A stretch of 64,000 nt of DNA from Udeniomyces pyricola (GCA_039545295.1 BCIK01000010.1:62001-126000), one strand, 5' to 3'. Positions 1-17,260 are shown, counted from the first letter of the stretch. Notes: generated by a model not told the origin, from the sequence alone. Program-made: numbers and translations.

Positions 1-2161
1 AGCGTTAGATGAAACTCACAGCATGACTGAGATGCCAATTATTCTAATTATTGAAAATGTCTTTAGATCGCCGAACAGGAACAGACCAAGAAGGATGAGG
101 ACAAGAAGGAGGTTGTGACCGCGCAGGTCCGTGCATCATCATATATCTTTACCTGCGACGTGTCGTCCCTCCTACACAGATGTCAAACACATCATGCTCT
201 GAACAATGTCGTTTCTGACCCTGTATCGCTGGCTATGTGTCTGCCTACCTTCCGCTTCCTCGTCTTTCCTCATAGGCGACCAGCTCGACTTCCCCGATCC
301 CCACTTTTGTCTCGTTCCTGCGCATACACTCTCTGCTCTTCCCGGCCGCATCCTCCTTCAGCGTTCAGTCTACCATCCCTGCCGAGCTCAAAAACCTCAC
401 CGGCCAAGAATCGGCTTCGTTCGGCAAGACTGCCCACGAAATCGTTAGCGAGGGCAAGGTCGCGGTCGCCGAAAAGCTCATGAACGGGAGCGAGGAAGAG
501 GTCCTTGAGGGCGTTAGCTGTAAGTCATAAAAGATTTTCTTTTCTCTAGTTTTGTGTGAAGCTAGCATCGTCGAACGTTTGTTCTCAGATCTCGCACGCG
601 TTGGGAGGACCACGATGGTCGATATGCTCCGGACTGATTATTGTCTGATTTTCCTTGTGCCATGTATTCAGACGCTCGCCTCTCCGAGATCGTTTCGCGA
701 TTCGCTTCGTCCGCCACAGCCTCTTCTGACTCGACTCCCAAGCCAACAACCAACGGTGCCTCAACCCCTTCGAACGAAACGACCACCGCTGAGACCACTG
801 CAACCGAATCCGTCGTCCACTCGATCGCCTCTGCCGTCCCCTCCCTCAAGTTTGGAAGCTCGGACGCACCGACTCCCGTTGAGTCTGATGGATCTCCTTC
901 TCCCGGGCCTCAAACTGTCTCAGCTTCTGTTGCTTCGGCTGTCTCTGCCGTGAGCAATATGGTCTTTGGCTCGCTCAAGACGGAAGATGTCGCCAACGAC
1001 GGAGAGGACGAGGAGGAGAAGAAGAGGAAAATGCAGCTCCACGAGCAGGAAGAGGCCGAGCTCAACGACCGAGAGGTTACCGTCGAGAAGAAGGACGAGA
1101 TCGTCCCACCTGCTGCTTCTAGTGCCACGTCTACCTCCGTCCCGACGCCGTTCAAGAAAGCTATCGAGCCCGTCGGGCTCCGCGGCCGGGAGGGCGAGGG
1201 TGAGGGATTGGATGTCGCTGAGGAGTTTGACATGGGTGACCCGATGGAGGACGATGCTGAACGAGCGCCTCTGACGGAGGATGAGGACGACAAGGCCGAG
1301 GACAAAAAGGACGATGAGAGCGGCGTCGGTGCTTCGGTGAGTATTTGTTTGAGCATTCGTATCTCTTGATCATCTCACACCCATTCTTTCCGCTTTCTGC
1401 GTTGTGTTCCAACGCCGACACTGACTTTCCAATTCTCCTGTCCTGTCCATCTGGCTCTTCAGTCGTCCAATAATTCGAATCTTCTTTCTAGCTCCATTCC
1501 TTCCATCTCTATTGCCGTCCCGACCTCGAAAAAGACCCCACCCGCTCCCGTCAACTGGGCCGACGACGACGACGACGAGGGCGGTCTTCCCCCTATCCCC
1601 TCGTTTGGCGAGCGAGGCAAATACATTCCTTCTTCCCCTCTCAACAACTCTCCTCTCTCGAGCGGGCGAAACGCCTCTTTTGGTCAGGCTCAACCGCCTA
1701 TCTCCAAATGGGGTCAGACGAGCTTCAAGAGCAATCTCAGCAAGAACAGTGTTAACGCCAAGCCGTTCTCGCCGGCAGGCTCCAAGGTGACGCCCTTGCC
1801 GGGAGCCTCGACCAATGCTACCGCTGCCGGGTCCAATTCGACCGCCTCGATCTCTGCTTCGAGACCCATCACGGATGCCCCTCCGGCTTCGCGTGAAGCT
1901 CAACAAGCTCGGGCGCGTGATTCACTCCGTGAGAACCGACCTCAGCAGCCGCTTGTCGATGAGGATGGGTTCGTCGTCGCGGGTAGGAAGACGAAGCCCC
2001 ATGGTGGAAATGCCAAGAGCGAAGGTGGAAGCTGGCGATCGGCGGGTGGTGAGAGTGGAGAAGGTAGGGGTGGAAGGGGTCGCGGTGGAAGGGGCGGAGG
2101 GCGTGGGAGGGGTTCAAAGGGTCGTGGAGGAGGAGGGGGAGCTGCTTCCGCCGCCATATGA
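1..2161 (+). CDS. Acidic, low-complexity protein with C-terminal RGG box (5' end outside window)
   Basis: Unrecognised protein; its start lies upstream of the window. Visible exons are about 69-126 (ending VVTAQ before gtccgt), about 376-519 (a compact segment containing AELKNLTGQESASFGKTAHE and EKLMNGSEEEVLEG), about 675-1335, and a last exon from the 1460s to the TGA at 2159-2161. After the compact segment the chain is Ser/Thr/Ala-rich, then strongly acidic (EDEEEKKRK, LTEDEDDKAEDKK), then has VNWADDDDDEGGLPP. It ends in a Gly-Arg tract with repeated RGG/GRG units followed by AASAAI. RGG tails usually bind RNA or are arginine-methylated, so an RNA-associated role is plausible, but that is inference. 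It is convergent with NUP160. Exon edges are approximate because there is no family to guide them. Confidence 0.6.
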
Positions 2162-3090
2162 TGATTCACGCGCACGATGCATCTATCTCGCTCTTCTCTC
2201 CTTCCTTCATCTCTCGTTGGTTCGCTCTTCGACCTAATCCCTTTTTTCCTCCCAAACAAAGCCCTCGTCCTCTCATCCGATCTATCTTGAGGCTTTTCTC
2301 TCCGATCCCCCCCTTTCCCCGCTTCTTCCCCTTCACCTGCGATATCCCCCTTTCACTTTCTTTCTTTCTTTGCGTCCGTCAAGCCCTCTTTTCCCTTCTA
2401 CCCATCAATCTTGGTCCAAATCATATTCCTCTTCTTTCATTTCTTTTCGGTTTGGTGACGTTAACATCCCCCGGCTCTCATGATCCGTCTGGCGTCTCTG
2501 TGATCTTGATGGAAACTTATTCCACCCAAACAAAATCAACGAGGTTTTTTTTTATTATTATTTATTTGTTTCTTTGGAAACAACGCGGACATGGACATGA
2601 TGGAGAAAAAAAAACACATGTACAGCCAGTTTTGATGGCCATTCCATGTTGTTGACCAAGATACATCGAATGTTTTAGCGGGGCTAATCAGGGATATATA
2701 TATATATGAGAAAGAAGGGAAAGGAGAGGGCGAGGTTTGCATTGCGGAAAGGGAAAGAAAGAAAGAGAGGGAAAAAGATGTTGGAGAGAGAAATGAGAAA
2801 ACAGAACCCTTTTCTAGGAAGATCAAGAAATGGGTCAGGGTGAAGGGAGAGAAAGGAGGGGGAGGAGCGAGAGACATATAGAAAAAAAAAGAGAGAAAAA
2901 AAACCTGCAGGGATGGAAAGAAAAAGAGTACGATGACTTCTTCGTTCCTCGTTCCTCTAGTCAATCTCTTCCCTCGGTTAACCCCTACAATCGTCTACTA
3001 CGATACACAAGCCTTTCCTTCACCAAGAACACAAAGTCTGAAAAAAAAAGAAGGGAAAACTCCTTATAGCCCATCAGACTTTTTCATATT
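2162..3090. other. Convergent intergenic region
   Basis: No gene seen. It lies between the stop of the RGG protein and the stop of NUP160, so it should hold both 3' UTRs and polyadenylation regions. The first half is pyrimidine-rich and the second half purine-rich on the + strand, with A runs near 2610 and 2885 and a short TA repeat at about 2694-2708. The open frames here are low-complexity. Confidence 0.6.
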
Positions 3091-6000
3091 CTACCTCGGC
3101 ACGGTCTCCAAACCATTCAACCGCCGCTCGACCTCCTTCTTCAACCTCCCGACAAGGATCTTGGCTTTCTGTCCATCGTCATTCTTCACCGCCGAGGATG
3201 AGGATCCGTTGACGGCATCGTCGGCATCGGAGACGACTCGAATGACGAGGTCAAAGAGATTGTAAGGGAGGTACGTCGCTGATGACCGAGATGGCGGAAG
3301 AACGTCCGTCGCGGGTGCCTGGATGATCGGGACGACAACAACGACAACGACAACAAAATAAGAGAAAATGCAACACGGAGGGAAGAAAGTGGAACGAGAA
3401 GGAAATTTATTCAATATCGCCGACTTCCCGAGTATCATTGGACAAGACAAGAACGATCAAGTGTTTCCAACCAAATCAAGGTCAGAAGAAAGCAGAAGCG
3501 AAGGCGTACTTTTCGTAGGATATCGAGAGCATGCTTAGTAGCCGCTTCGAAAAGGTCGTACTTGAGGCACGCTCGGACCAGGATCTCAGGGTTCTTGGCC
3601 TGAACGAAGATAGGACGACCCAACAAGAACATACACGTAAACGAATTCGTCAGATCGATGCCCAACCGTACGAGGGATTCGTTGCACACATTACATGTAT
3701 GCCACTAGAGGCCTATCACACGTATCCATCCACCTTGGAGAGATAGAAAAAAAAAACAAGGGCACGACGAAGAACTCACAGCAAAGAAATCGACGAGCCA
3801 ACTTGGCAAAGGCAACCTCCGATCGTACTCGAGCAGCTTTTCCAAGACGGCCTCGTGGTACCTCCAAAACGTCGCGGCATCGTCATGACGGGCGAGCATG
3901 ATTTTCAGATACTGTTCGGCTCGAGCGGAAAGGGAACCATCGAGAGATGACACGAGAGGGGACGACAAAAGCCAAGACGACTCGGAAAGATCCTCGCTGG
4001 ATTGACGACAAGGAACATGACGAAGAGAGAGACAGAAAGGGTCAGAATCCATGTACAGCCTGATTCATCGACGAAATCAGAACGCGACGTACTCGATTCC
4101 GAGCGATCTCGAATGGGCCGCGGCGTGAGCGGCATCGACGCATTTGATAGCGAGCCGCTCGAAAATGCCCGTCATGTCCACTTGAAGCTGACGCGCCGTC
4201 AGAATGGCCGTGTCGAACATGCCGGCTTGCACAAAGAGCGCCACAGCATTTTCAGCCGAAAGGACATCTATCCGAAGAAGAGGATGGAAAGAAAAAAGAA
4301 AAAAGGAAGAGAAAAGGTCAGTCGGTCAATCTCCAGACATCCAGATAACAAAACAACCCCACGCCACAGAACTTGGAAACACGACGCTCTTGATCAATAG
4401 GAAAACTCGACTACGAACTTGACTGGAACGAATCTGGGAATTTTTCGGCGAGGATGAGGGTCGACAGCACGAGGTTGTACTCGCGTCGGATGTCCTCAAG
4501 CTCGATGATTTCGACTTCTCTAGCTTTGGCCGAGGGTGTGAACTGATCTTCTGGGATGTGCGAGGTGAGCTTGCGGCGTTTGCGAGGCTATAGGATACGA
4601 CCAAGATCGGATCACATGGAAAATACAGTGCCCAAACATCAGCCATCTTTCACGACCTTTCGTAATCCGAAGAAAGAAACTCCAATACATTCCCTTCCTT
4701 GCCTCTCAATCTTTATCCTTTCCCTCAATCACTCACCTTGTCCCCGAACGCTCCAGCGCCAACCCCGACGGGTGCCGCCAACCAAGCGTGTTTCTTGTCG
4801 ACCAGTGAGAGCGCATTGATCGCGAGAAGGTACGATTTCGCTCGACGCGGACCAATCTCGGAGAACGGACCCTGGACTTCGGCGAACCGACGAGCCTGCT
4901 GATACATGGCCGAGGCGGCTGATGCGCACCCAACGAAGAACGACACAAAAGAACGACAAGAACGACAAGTGAGCAAGTTGCACCGATCATCAAGATTACG
5001 CTGGTTCTTTGTCTGATCAACAACAACAAGAAAAACGAAAAAAGAAAGAAAAAAAAACGAACCGTTGCGGTAATCTCCTCGGCAGACATGCCACGAGTAC
5101 AACACGAGGAGGTAGTTTGGGAACGCCATGGGGTCCGAGTGACGCGCTTTGAAAGCGAGAGTGCGTTCGACGACATCTTGGAGACCGACAAAGGTGAACT
5201 GGGTGAGTTTGTCGACCTCGTTGGCGTGGCACATGATGGTGATGAGATGGGAGATGGCGTCGGAAGTGCTAATCATGATCAAGATCAAAAAAGAGGGAAG
5301 CAGGTTGAGCGTCAACAACGAGACAGTCTCGCTCAAAGATTAAATTAGAACATAAGACGTGGCCAAAGAACAACTGCACTCACGTCTCCCGATGGGGCGT
5401 CGTCGTCAAGATCATATAAGCATCCTCGTATCGTCCCAAAGCAACTGTGCTCTTGTACAACTTGGCCCACAAATCCTTCGTCTCTCCTCCCTTGACCAGC
5501 GATGCCCCGCCATTCTTGGTAGTGGTAGAAGAGGAGGCGGCAGCTTCGATCGCCAGGTTGGCAAACTTGACAATGGAAGCATCGAGAGAAAGCCGATCGT
5601 AGAAAGTGGAGACGTGGCGGTAGTAGTCAAGGAGGGTACCGTTATGAAGACTGGATGGGAGGGCCGCGAGGAGGGTTGGGATAGTCGAGGGGGCCGAAAC
5701 AGCTTGATAGCCAAAAAGAACAGAGGGGCAGAAGGGGGGGAGGAGTTGAAATTGAAAGACGTTAATACAAGTTGTTTACTGCTGCTTCCATGCTTTGATG
5801 ACACCTTCCTCTCGCTATGTGCATCTGAAGATACCCACCAAACGCAGCCGCAACTTTCTCGAACAGTTCTTCCGACTCCTCGATTTTACCCAATATCAAA
5901 GCTGCCTTGGCCTTGACGAATGCGAGTCCTTCCTCGAGCGGCCACCGCCCGCAAACCTCGTAGGCCGACCGGACGTGGCCTGTGAGAAGGAGCCTCTGAG

Positions 6001-9000
6001 CGAGCTCGACGTCCTGCGGGAGGGCTTGAACGAGCGTTCGGAGGGACCCAAGGGAAGTAGTCGACAGGAATGATGCGCTCGCGAGGGGAATGTCGTCCAT
6101 GGGACTGAGGTTTGGCGTCCAGGTCGAGAAGGAGTCATGTTGCTTGGCGCGCGTGGCGGCAAGGAGAGATTGCAGAAGCGATGGAGAGAGGACGAGTTGG
6201 TCGCTATTGCTCGACGTCGATTCAGCTGACGTCGCAAGAAGCTTGAGTGAATCGAACCTTTCGAGCAGCGCATGCTCTTCGGGAGTGGGCCCATTCTTCA
6301 ACCTCGCGGCAGAGTCTCCTCCAGTGACGTTAGCGAGCCACCGGAGAGTACCGAGACACTGGACAACACTCAGGCCAGAGCTGACAAGCGTCGTGAGGGG
6401 ACTCGAGTCGAGGTCATCTTCGGGAAGGTCGGCGAGGGCGAACAGGAGGGTAAGCAGGACGTTGCGGGCAAGAGTGAACCTAAGTTCAAGCGTTGATCGA
6501 AGAGATGAGGCAACAAAGGCGAGAGCTAGCGTGCTAGGAGATTGAAGGAGAGAACATGGAGAGGAAGGGGAAAGAGAGGGTGAGATGGCTGGCAAGGACG
6601 GATCCAGAGGGGAAATGAGCCAGTCAAGGACCGTTCGGACAGCCGACTCGTAAAGTTCTCCAGCTCCTCCGATGCCGTCTCGAACGGAGGCCGAGGTGGC
6701 ATCGTCGATCAACGACTCAATTCGGTTGGCAAACAGGTCAAGCGCGGCGTCTTCGACGGAAAGAGCCAGGGCGGACGAGGTAAGAACGACGAGATCGGCT
6801 TCAAACAGGAGCATCGCCGGCACAGGCAGACTTGAGGCGAGGGCATGGCCGATAGTAGCCAGATGGAGGGCAGCTTGGCGAGCATTCGGTGCTGCCAGTG
6901 ATGGATAAGATAGATAAAGTGTTCCAGGGAGTTGAGAGAGGAAGTTACGCCGGGGTGCGTCGTCGATGCCTGTCGTCGACCCAAGCGAAGAAATGATCTC
7001 GACCGAAGTCTTCTTGGTCGGAATGATGAGACCATCTCGCTGAACAATGAGAGGGCAGGCGTGGTCCCCTCGGACAAGACTGACAGCCCAGCGGGCGTCC
7101 CTCTCGGCATCCTCGACCCGAGCAAGGAATCCGAGCCATTCAGTGCGGATCTTCTTATCGAATTCGAGGTAGAGGTATTCCCCCGTTTGAGTGCTCGTCT
7201 CAAGCTTAAGGTGGCAACCAACGACAGCGGCAACGCGTTCAGCGAGAGAGCCGTAAGAGGCCGAAAGAGCGGCCGGGCGCGAAGCCGACGAGGGGGAAAG
7301 GAGCGAAACGAGCGTCGCGATGTAAGCGTCGAGGGCGGTATGAAGCGAGAGTGGGGAAAACCGAGAGGGTGAGAAAAGATGATCGATGAACAAAGTCGAA
7401 GGAGACTGCAGGGTTGATTGAAGAAGGTCCTCAAAGTAGGTGGAAGTAAAGGCCGGACTCGGAGGGGATTGAAGTGTCTCCCACTCGTCTTCGACATCGT
7501 CTCCACCGGATGCATCGCTACCCTCATTTTCGCCGAGCATGCTGAGAACGGGACTCCTCTGGAGCACCGTCTCCCCCCGGACATCCCAGACAGTCCAGAG
7601 GGTACTCGGGTCTGCCCCTTCACGACCCTGACCAAGCACAACATCGAAGTCTCTGAGCTCCGCTCCTCCCGTACCCGCCGCGCACGGCTTCTCGCCGACA
7701 GCCGTAATTTCGCCAAACTGAGCCCTTGCCACATCAACTTGGATACCGTAAAAGACGAATCGACCACCAGACAATGCTGCGGTTGAGGAGAAGGGAAGGA
7801 AGACGGCGAGGTGATAGGCGTAAGGCGAAGAAGCCGACGCGAGCTGGAGTGCCGAGGAAGCCACGTCTCGCGAGCTGACGACGCGAAGGAACGAGTTGGG
7901 TCCTTCTTCAGAGGGAGGGAGCAGGAGGTCGGCGGCATCTCGGCCAGGGGCGGCGCCATGACTAGCAGGGGCGCTGCCTCGAACGACAAGCGCGTTGCCG
8001 CCTCGGACAATGACATCGACCGTTCGGACGCATGCGCCAGTGACAAGGTTCCACACTCGGAGTTTTCTGTCGCGTGAGAGGGTGAAGGCGAGACCGAGCG
8101 TGTCGTCTTGAAGGTACGAAGCAATGGAGATGATTTCAGAAGGCGACGAGGGCACTTGATTCGAAGAGGAAGAAGGAGAAGAGACGAGGCTTCGGTTCGA
8201 GCTGAAGAGCGAGGCGAAGGAGGAGAGGTAGGATGAAGGTTTGAGTTCGCTCTCTTTCCAGTACCCTAGTGTTTGAGAGGGGAGAGAGAGAGAGGAAGGT
8301 TAGAACGGTCGTGTAAAACGAGAATCGAACGAAATGTCGGACAGAAGGAAGCGAAGATCAGGAATCGGTCAGGCACAGCGATACCGGAGAAGGGGAAGCA
8401 GACAAGCGAATCGTTCTCACCTTGCTCCTGGTCAAGCCTAATGACAACGCCGTCTCCCGTACCAACGAGGACAGTTTGTTCATCAACGGCGTGGAAGACA
8501 GTAGTCTTTCTGCCTTCACAGCCGAGGACGCGATGCTCGGTGGACCAATCTTCCGCCCCTTCGAGAACGGCCTCCCAGCGCTTTCCGTCGAGCGGGAGGA
8601 CGATTCGGAAGAGATGACCGCTCTCAGCCATGGCAAGCACATGGATGGTTCCTGTCGCTGGAGAAGAAAACACAGCAGGGGTTGCAAGAAGACGGGAGGA
8701 GAAAATGAGTCGGACAGGCCGGGGGAGAACGACAGTTGTCGGTGAAGAGGGAAGAGAGGATGGGATTTGAGTGAGGGCAATGGAGCTGAGCTCGAGGGTG
8801 AGTTTCTTGTTTATGACTCTGGCAAGAAGGCCCGAGGAGGGGTCTGAGGAGGCATGGAACGCGTGGGAAGGGTGGAGATGTGGGTGGTTGGGATCGGATG
8901 GGAAGGAAGTGCCGGTGTAGGACGTCGGGACGGTGATGGCGAAGGGCTGGGTGTGGGGGATGTGGTCTGACTGGTGGACGTGTACCGGATGATGAGCTTG

Positions 9001-9021
9001 GTAGGGCGTCGGAGACGACAT
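3091..9021 (-). CDS. NUP160: Nucleoporin NUP160/Nup120, Y-complex scaffold
   Basis: Nup160 (yeast Nup120) is a long arm of the Y-shaped nuclear pore scaffold: an N-terminal beta-propeller followed by an alpha-solenoid. Reading 3'-ward on the minus strand, exon 1 (9021 to about 8421, ending GVVIRLDQEQ) and the long exon 2 (8265 to about 5773) carry the propeller. It includes GYWKESELKPSS and the blade motif TLSRDRKLRVWNLVTGACVR. Later exons give the conserved solenoid: LLDYYRHVSTFYDRL, MYQQARRFAEVQG, IIELEDIRREYNLVLSTLIL, ALFVQAGMFDTAI, IFERLAIKCVDAA, KNPEILVRACLKYDLF. The C-terminus has YLPYNLFDLVIRVV and ends LETVPR. The start at 9021 (MSSPTPYQ) is the first in-frame ATG of exon 1. The frame stays open to a possible TTGCAG acceptor near 9178, so a short upstream exon is possible. 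Family assignment is firm; the exact N-terminus is not. Confidence 0.9.
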
Positions 9022-9543
9022 CGGCAAGGAGGCGATGGGTGTCTGACTAGAGACGCGATGGAGGGGTGTGGGGTGGTCGGTGAGGCCGGTGAGAAAGGAG
9101 GACCAAGGATGGGTCAGGCTGGGTGGGGCGTTGGTTGATGACTTGGACGACGCGTCGACGAGGGATGTCGATGTTGCCTGCAAGGAAATTCATTATTCAA
9201 GGGCTGGCCAATTAATATGGCTAAAAAAAAAGGATATATACATATCATGGGCATAATGGGCTGCAAATTATCACTTCGATCATCAGCATGTGTTATATGT
9301 CCTCTCAAAGAATCCATATCTCAAGGCATGCATGCAGCTTATGGCGGCCCATAGGTTGGTTGAATTTTGTCAGATTCCAATGCAATCCACATGAGCACAG
9401 CCTGACACAGCTGTAATGTGGGAATGGATACATGATCCAGCAAGATCGTGACATGCAGGATGATCCAAGATGATCGTGCCAACTGCAGACACCACACTCA
9501 TACACGCCAGACACGTCAAGCACCTATCCATCATCAACCCACC
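9022..9543. promoter_or_regulatory. Divergent intergenic region NUP160 / DOM34
   Basis: 522 bp between divergent starts, expected to hold both promoters. Its middle is AT-rich (TATATA near 9235). The part next to NUP160 could hold a short upstream NUP160 exon. I see no other gene. Confidence 0.5.
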
Positions 9544-12514
9544 ATGAAGCTCCTCAAGAAACAGATCGAGAAGGATGGTTCCGTAAGAACGACAGCCCAT
9601 CAAACACTACTACACACTTCATCCTCACCATCCAGTCCTTCCTTGCCGTCTTGGACAGTCCCAACCGCCGTGCTCGACCTGACGTCACCCTCTCGACCCT
9701 TTCCTTCCTTTTCTTCCCATTTCCATCCATCATCAGGGCTATGTCAAGCTCCGCCCCGAAGACGACGAAGATATGTGGCACATCTACAACCTCATATCCA
9801 CCGTGCGTCATCTCATATGTGGCAGTCGTCCAATCCAGAAATAGTCATCATCAAGCTCATGCCAAAATCACCATTCCTCCCTCCCATCCTGTCTCTGTCT
9901 TTCCACCCATGCTCATTTCTAGGGCGATGAAGTCCGAGCTCCTGCTATCAGGTAAGGCTTCGTTTTCGGGTTTAAGCACCTGCTGCTGATGATCTAACCC
10001 CAAAACTATGAGTCGGGCAACCTAACGAGCTGATCATCTGATCGATTTGATCTTTCATTCAGACGAGTCCAAACCGTCTCGTCCACTGGCTCAACCGACT
10101 CGCACCGGATCCGAACCAACCTCACCATCGAAATCACCAAGGTAAAAACAACCTCAGCGACTGATATCCTCATCAGGTAATTCTCCTATTCAATAGCTAA
10201 CCTGCCGTCCATCAATTCGTGGATCAGACCGAATATTCCCCTTCGATTGCCCTCCCTACGCCTTCGACTTCAGCCATCGCCCCGACTGCGCCACCCGAAC
10301 CCACAAGTACGCTCCACCTCAGCGGCAAAGTGACCTCAGAGAATCAGCATGTGAAAATGGGCGCGTTCCATACGCTCGATCTCGAAGGTGCGTCGAGATA
10401 TCGCTTCAGAAACCATGATACAGAGCATGGGCACCCGATCAAGCTCGGCCGGCCCAGAGCTTACGAATAGAGTGTTGATGCTGATTGTGCCCTGAGCATC
10501 TCTCACTCTCTCGGACTGATGCTACATATAGCAAACCGAGACTTTGATCTGTGGAAGAAGGATGGCTGGGACTCGGTCTCGATTGGTCGGATCGAAGAGG
10601 CCACCGTTGAGGGCCGAGGGGCCGAAGTTGGCGCTGTCGTCTGCGGCGAAGGTCAGTCGGTCACTATCTCTGCTGATCTCGTTCGCCACTGCTTGACGAT
10701 CTTGGTGGTCCGAGTTTGTAGTGAGACTCTCTTTTCTCCTTACTCGCCAATATTAAGGTTCGGCGACGGTCTGTCTTTTGACGGAACACATGACGATCGT
10801 CCGACAGCGGATTGAGGTTCCGGTTCCCAGAAAACGCAAGGGCTCTAGTGGAGTGCACGAAAAGGTTCGACTTTTACTTCAAAAACTTTTCACCTCATGT
10901 CTTGGGTAAATTGTCATCAGGTTCCTCATCGATACCTCTTTGATGCTGCCCAACCATTCCATTCTCTGCTCCTGTTCCGTTTCCTTATGTTTGCCTTCAA
11001 TTGGACTCACGATAAACCCCATCGTTCTTTTGCAGGCCATGGAACGCTATTTCAAAGCTGTCTACCAGGCTATCATCACCCACATCCCTTTTACGACGCT
11101 CAAGGCCATTGTCCTTGCCTCACCCGGTTTTACCAAGGATGCAGTAAGTCTTTTGCCTTCTTTGTCTATCTCTCTCATTATACGGTTAATCGAACTATGC
11201 AACTTACTCAACATCGATGCGCCTGATCATTCCAGGTCTTTGATTACATCTTTGCCGAAGCTGTTCGAACATCCAACAAGCCTCTCATCCAGTCCCGATC
11301 GAGATGGGTTCGGGTTCACACGACCAGCAGTCATGTGCATTCGTTGACAGAAGCTCTCAGAAGTCCCGAGGTCAGTTTTTGGACCATGTCTCTACCCATT
11401 CAAGCTTGTTGTGAGAGACAGGTCGGACTGAGAAACAGTGGGGACCAAAACGCTCATCTTACTGTCCTTCTTTCTTTTTTCTTCTTTCTTTTTCTCATCG
11501 GCTTGTGCGGACGCTTCAGGTTTCGGCGCTTCTGTCGGGTACCAAATATGCCCGCGAAGGTATCATGCTCGATAAGTACGTTGTGTTGTTCTTAACTTTT
11601 ACGCGCCCATCATGTTGCCTGCTCATCATACTCGTCACATCCTTTCGCCGTCCGCGTTTTCGTCCCAACCCATCGTTCCTTTCTGACATAGGTTCCACAA
11701 GATGCTCGGGTCGGACGAACTTCGGGCGTGGTATGGTCCGGACCACGTCGCGCTTGCCGTTTCGCGAGGCGCCGTGGGGACACTCTTGATCTCGGACGAG
11801 CTCTTCCGGTACGTTCGCATTATCTTAGTTCCGACCAAACTCAGGTCCTGATCGAGGCGAACTAGACTGAGGATTTCGCCCTGTCTTACATGCTGAAATT
11901 GCCTCTTTCTTTTCTTTCATGCTTTGCGCACCTTTTGCTTTTCTTTCGTTTCTTCGTGGAATGTTTTGTTTCTCGCTTTAGCTCGAGTGATACCGACAAA
12001 CGAAAACGTTACGTGGCTCTCGTCGACGATGTCCGTGACCGGGGAGGAGAAGCTCTCATCTTTTCAAGCATGCACGAAAGTGGTCAACGTGAGTTATATC
12101 TCAAAGACTGTCATGGAGCGGAGCAAAAGAGAAACAATACAGAGAGAGAAGTAATAACTGATGCTCCCCTTAACACCCCCCCCCCACCTTCTTTTTCTTT
12201 GCCCGTTCGTTACCTCCGTACGCGATCAGAACTCAATCAACTCACGGGTGTTTGTGCGATCCTCAACTTCCCTCTTGACATTGAGGTGAGTTTAAAAAAC
12301 AAGAAAAGAAAGGAAAAAAAAAAAGAAAACACAGCGGGTGGATGCTTTGTTGGTCTGCTCTCAAGACGGTATTCCGAATGCTGACGTACGGTTGTATCAT
12401 TTTGTTCAGATGGTGGAAGAGGAGGAACGGGAAGAGAAAGAGCGACTCAAGGAGGAGGAAAAAGACCGGCTTCACAAGGAGGCCGAGGAGAGGGATGCGA
12501 GGGGGGGTCGATGA
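9544..12514 (+). CDS. DOM34: Dom34/Pelota, ribosome rescue factor
   Basis: Pelota/Dom34 is an eRF1-like protein that works with the GTPase Hbs1 to split stalled ribosomes in no-go and non-stop decay. I join 14 exons: 9544-9582, 9737-9802, 9923-9951, 10063-10141, 10228-10387, 10532-10651, 10758-10864, 11036-11143, 11236-11370, 11520-11575, 11692-11808, 11982-12088, 12230-12285 and 12410-12514. This gives 1284 nt (427 aa), in line with the family. The N-domain has [33 protein letters not shown] and [10 protein letters not shown]. The central domain has [20 protein letters not shown], then [12 protein letters not shown] and [18 protein letters not shown]. The C-domain has [11 protein letters not shown] and [14 protein letters not shown], and the end is acidic and coiled. 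It lacks the catalytic GGQ of eRF1, as expected for pelota. Tandem with RVB2. Confidence 0.95.
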
Positions 12515-16420
<3,906 letters not shown>

Positions 16421-17135
16421 ATGTGATAGATGTTGTTTCAATTATTATCGAGAAAGAGTTTCTTTTTTTGCTCCATTTCTTTTGAGACGGGGTCTAGTAC
16501 GAGGTAAGATTGGTGAGGTCATTGATCTTCGACGCGGAATGTCTTAAAACGGTACTTTGAGAGCGTCGACAAGGTGACAACAGGGCCAGGGGCTCATGAC
16601 TGGGCCAACATTGATAATATTGGAAGTAATCTGTATAGAACACTTCTAAGGAAACGGGGAACGTTGATAGGTAGAATCGTTGTATGAGAATTAGACACGG
16701 TCATATGCTTCCAGATCACATAGCTGATCCATCATTTAGCCTCGCCTCTTGTTGGCTACTACGCAGCCGAAGAAGACCGATTTCATAGTCTTGAATCCCC
16801 GCTCAATCCATTCGCTGGTATAGAGGGCACCGTCGCGGGAGGTGGCATCCAAGGCAGAGAGAGGGCTGAGGGATTGAAGGCAGAGTACCTGATACATGTC
16901 ATGTTTCGAGTACATAGATGATAAGTTGAAACAAGTTCAAACCGGCAAGGCAGCCAGCGCAATGTACTTGACCAGAGAAAGTAGAAAAGCGGGTTCGACG
17001 CGTTCATCCACCCCTACGTTCCTGCACCAACCGTCCAGCGCCCTTGACGTCACCTCACCATTCTATATCTACGCTCCCAACACACCCCACCCTTCTTCAT
17101 CCCCTCTGCATACTCATCTCCCACACCCATTCGTC
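16421..17135. other. Intergenic region RVB2-LCL2
   Basis: About 715 bp. The first part is the presumed RVB2 3' UTR. The last 130 bp before LCL2 hold a palindromic TGACGTCA (17045-17052), an ATATCT box and a C-rich leader. A minus-strand open frame at 16783-17007 has no recognisable content. I see no RNA gene. Confidence 0.5.
17045..17052. promoter_or_regulatory. CRE-type ACGT palindrome upstream of LCL2
   Basis: Perfect TGACGTCA, 84 bp before the LCL2 start codon. bZIP factors of the CREB/ATF and Hac1/XBP1 types bind ACGT cores. The same palindrome also occurs at 9680-9687 inside DOM34 intron 1, so chance occurrence cannot be excluded. Confidence 0.3.
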
Positions 17136-17228
17136 ATGGTTTCGACCTCTCTCGTCCATGTCCTGGCTTTGCTCACCCTCTCCGTCCTAGCCTCGGCCCA
17201 GTTCAACCCATTCGCTCAGATGTTCCAC

Positions 17229-17260
<32 letters not shown>

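Noticed and set aside
9019..9183. Upstream start for NUP160 at 9183
   Set aside because: The codon there is TTG, not ATG, and the sequence (ttgcag before GCAACA) looks more like an intron acceptor. I used the first in-frame ATG at 9021.
16783..17007. Minus-strand open frame between RVB2 and LCL2
   Set aside because: It has no recognisable motif and overlaps the LCL2 upstream region, so it was not called.
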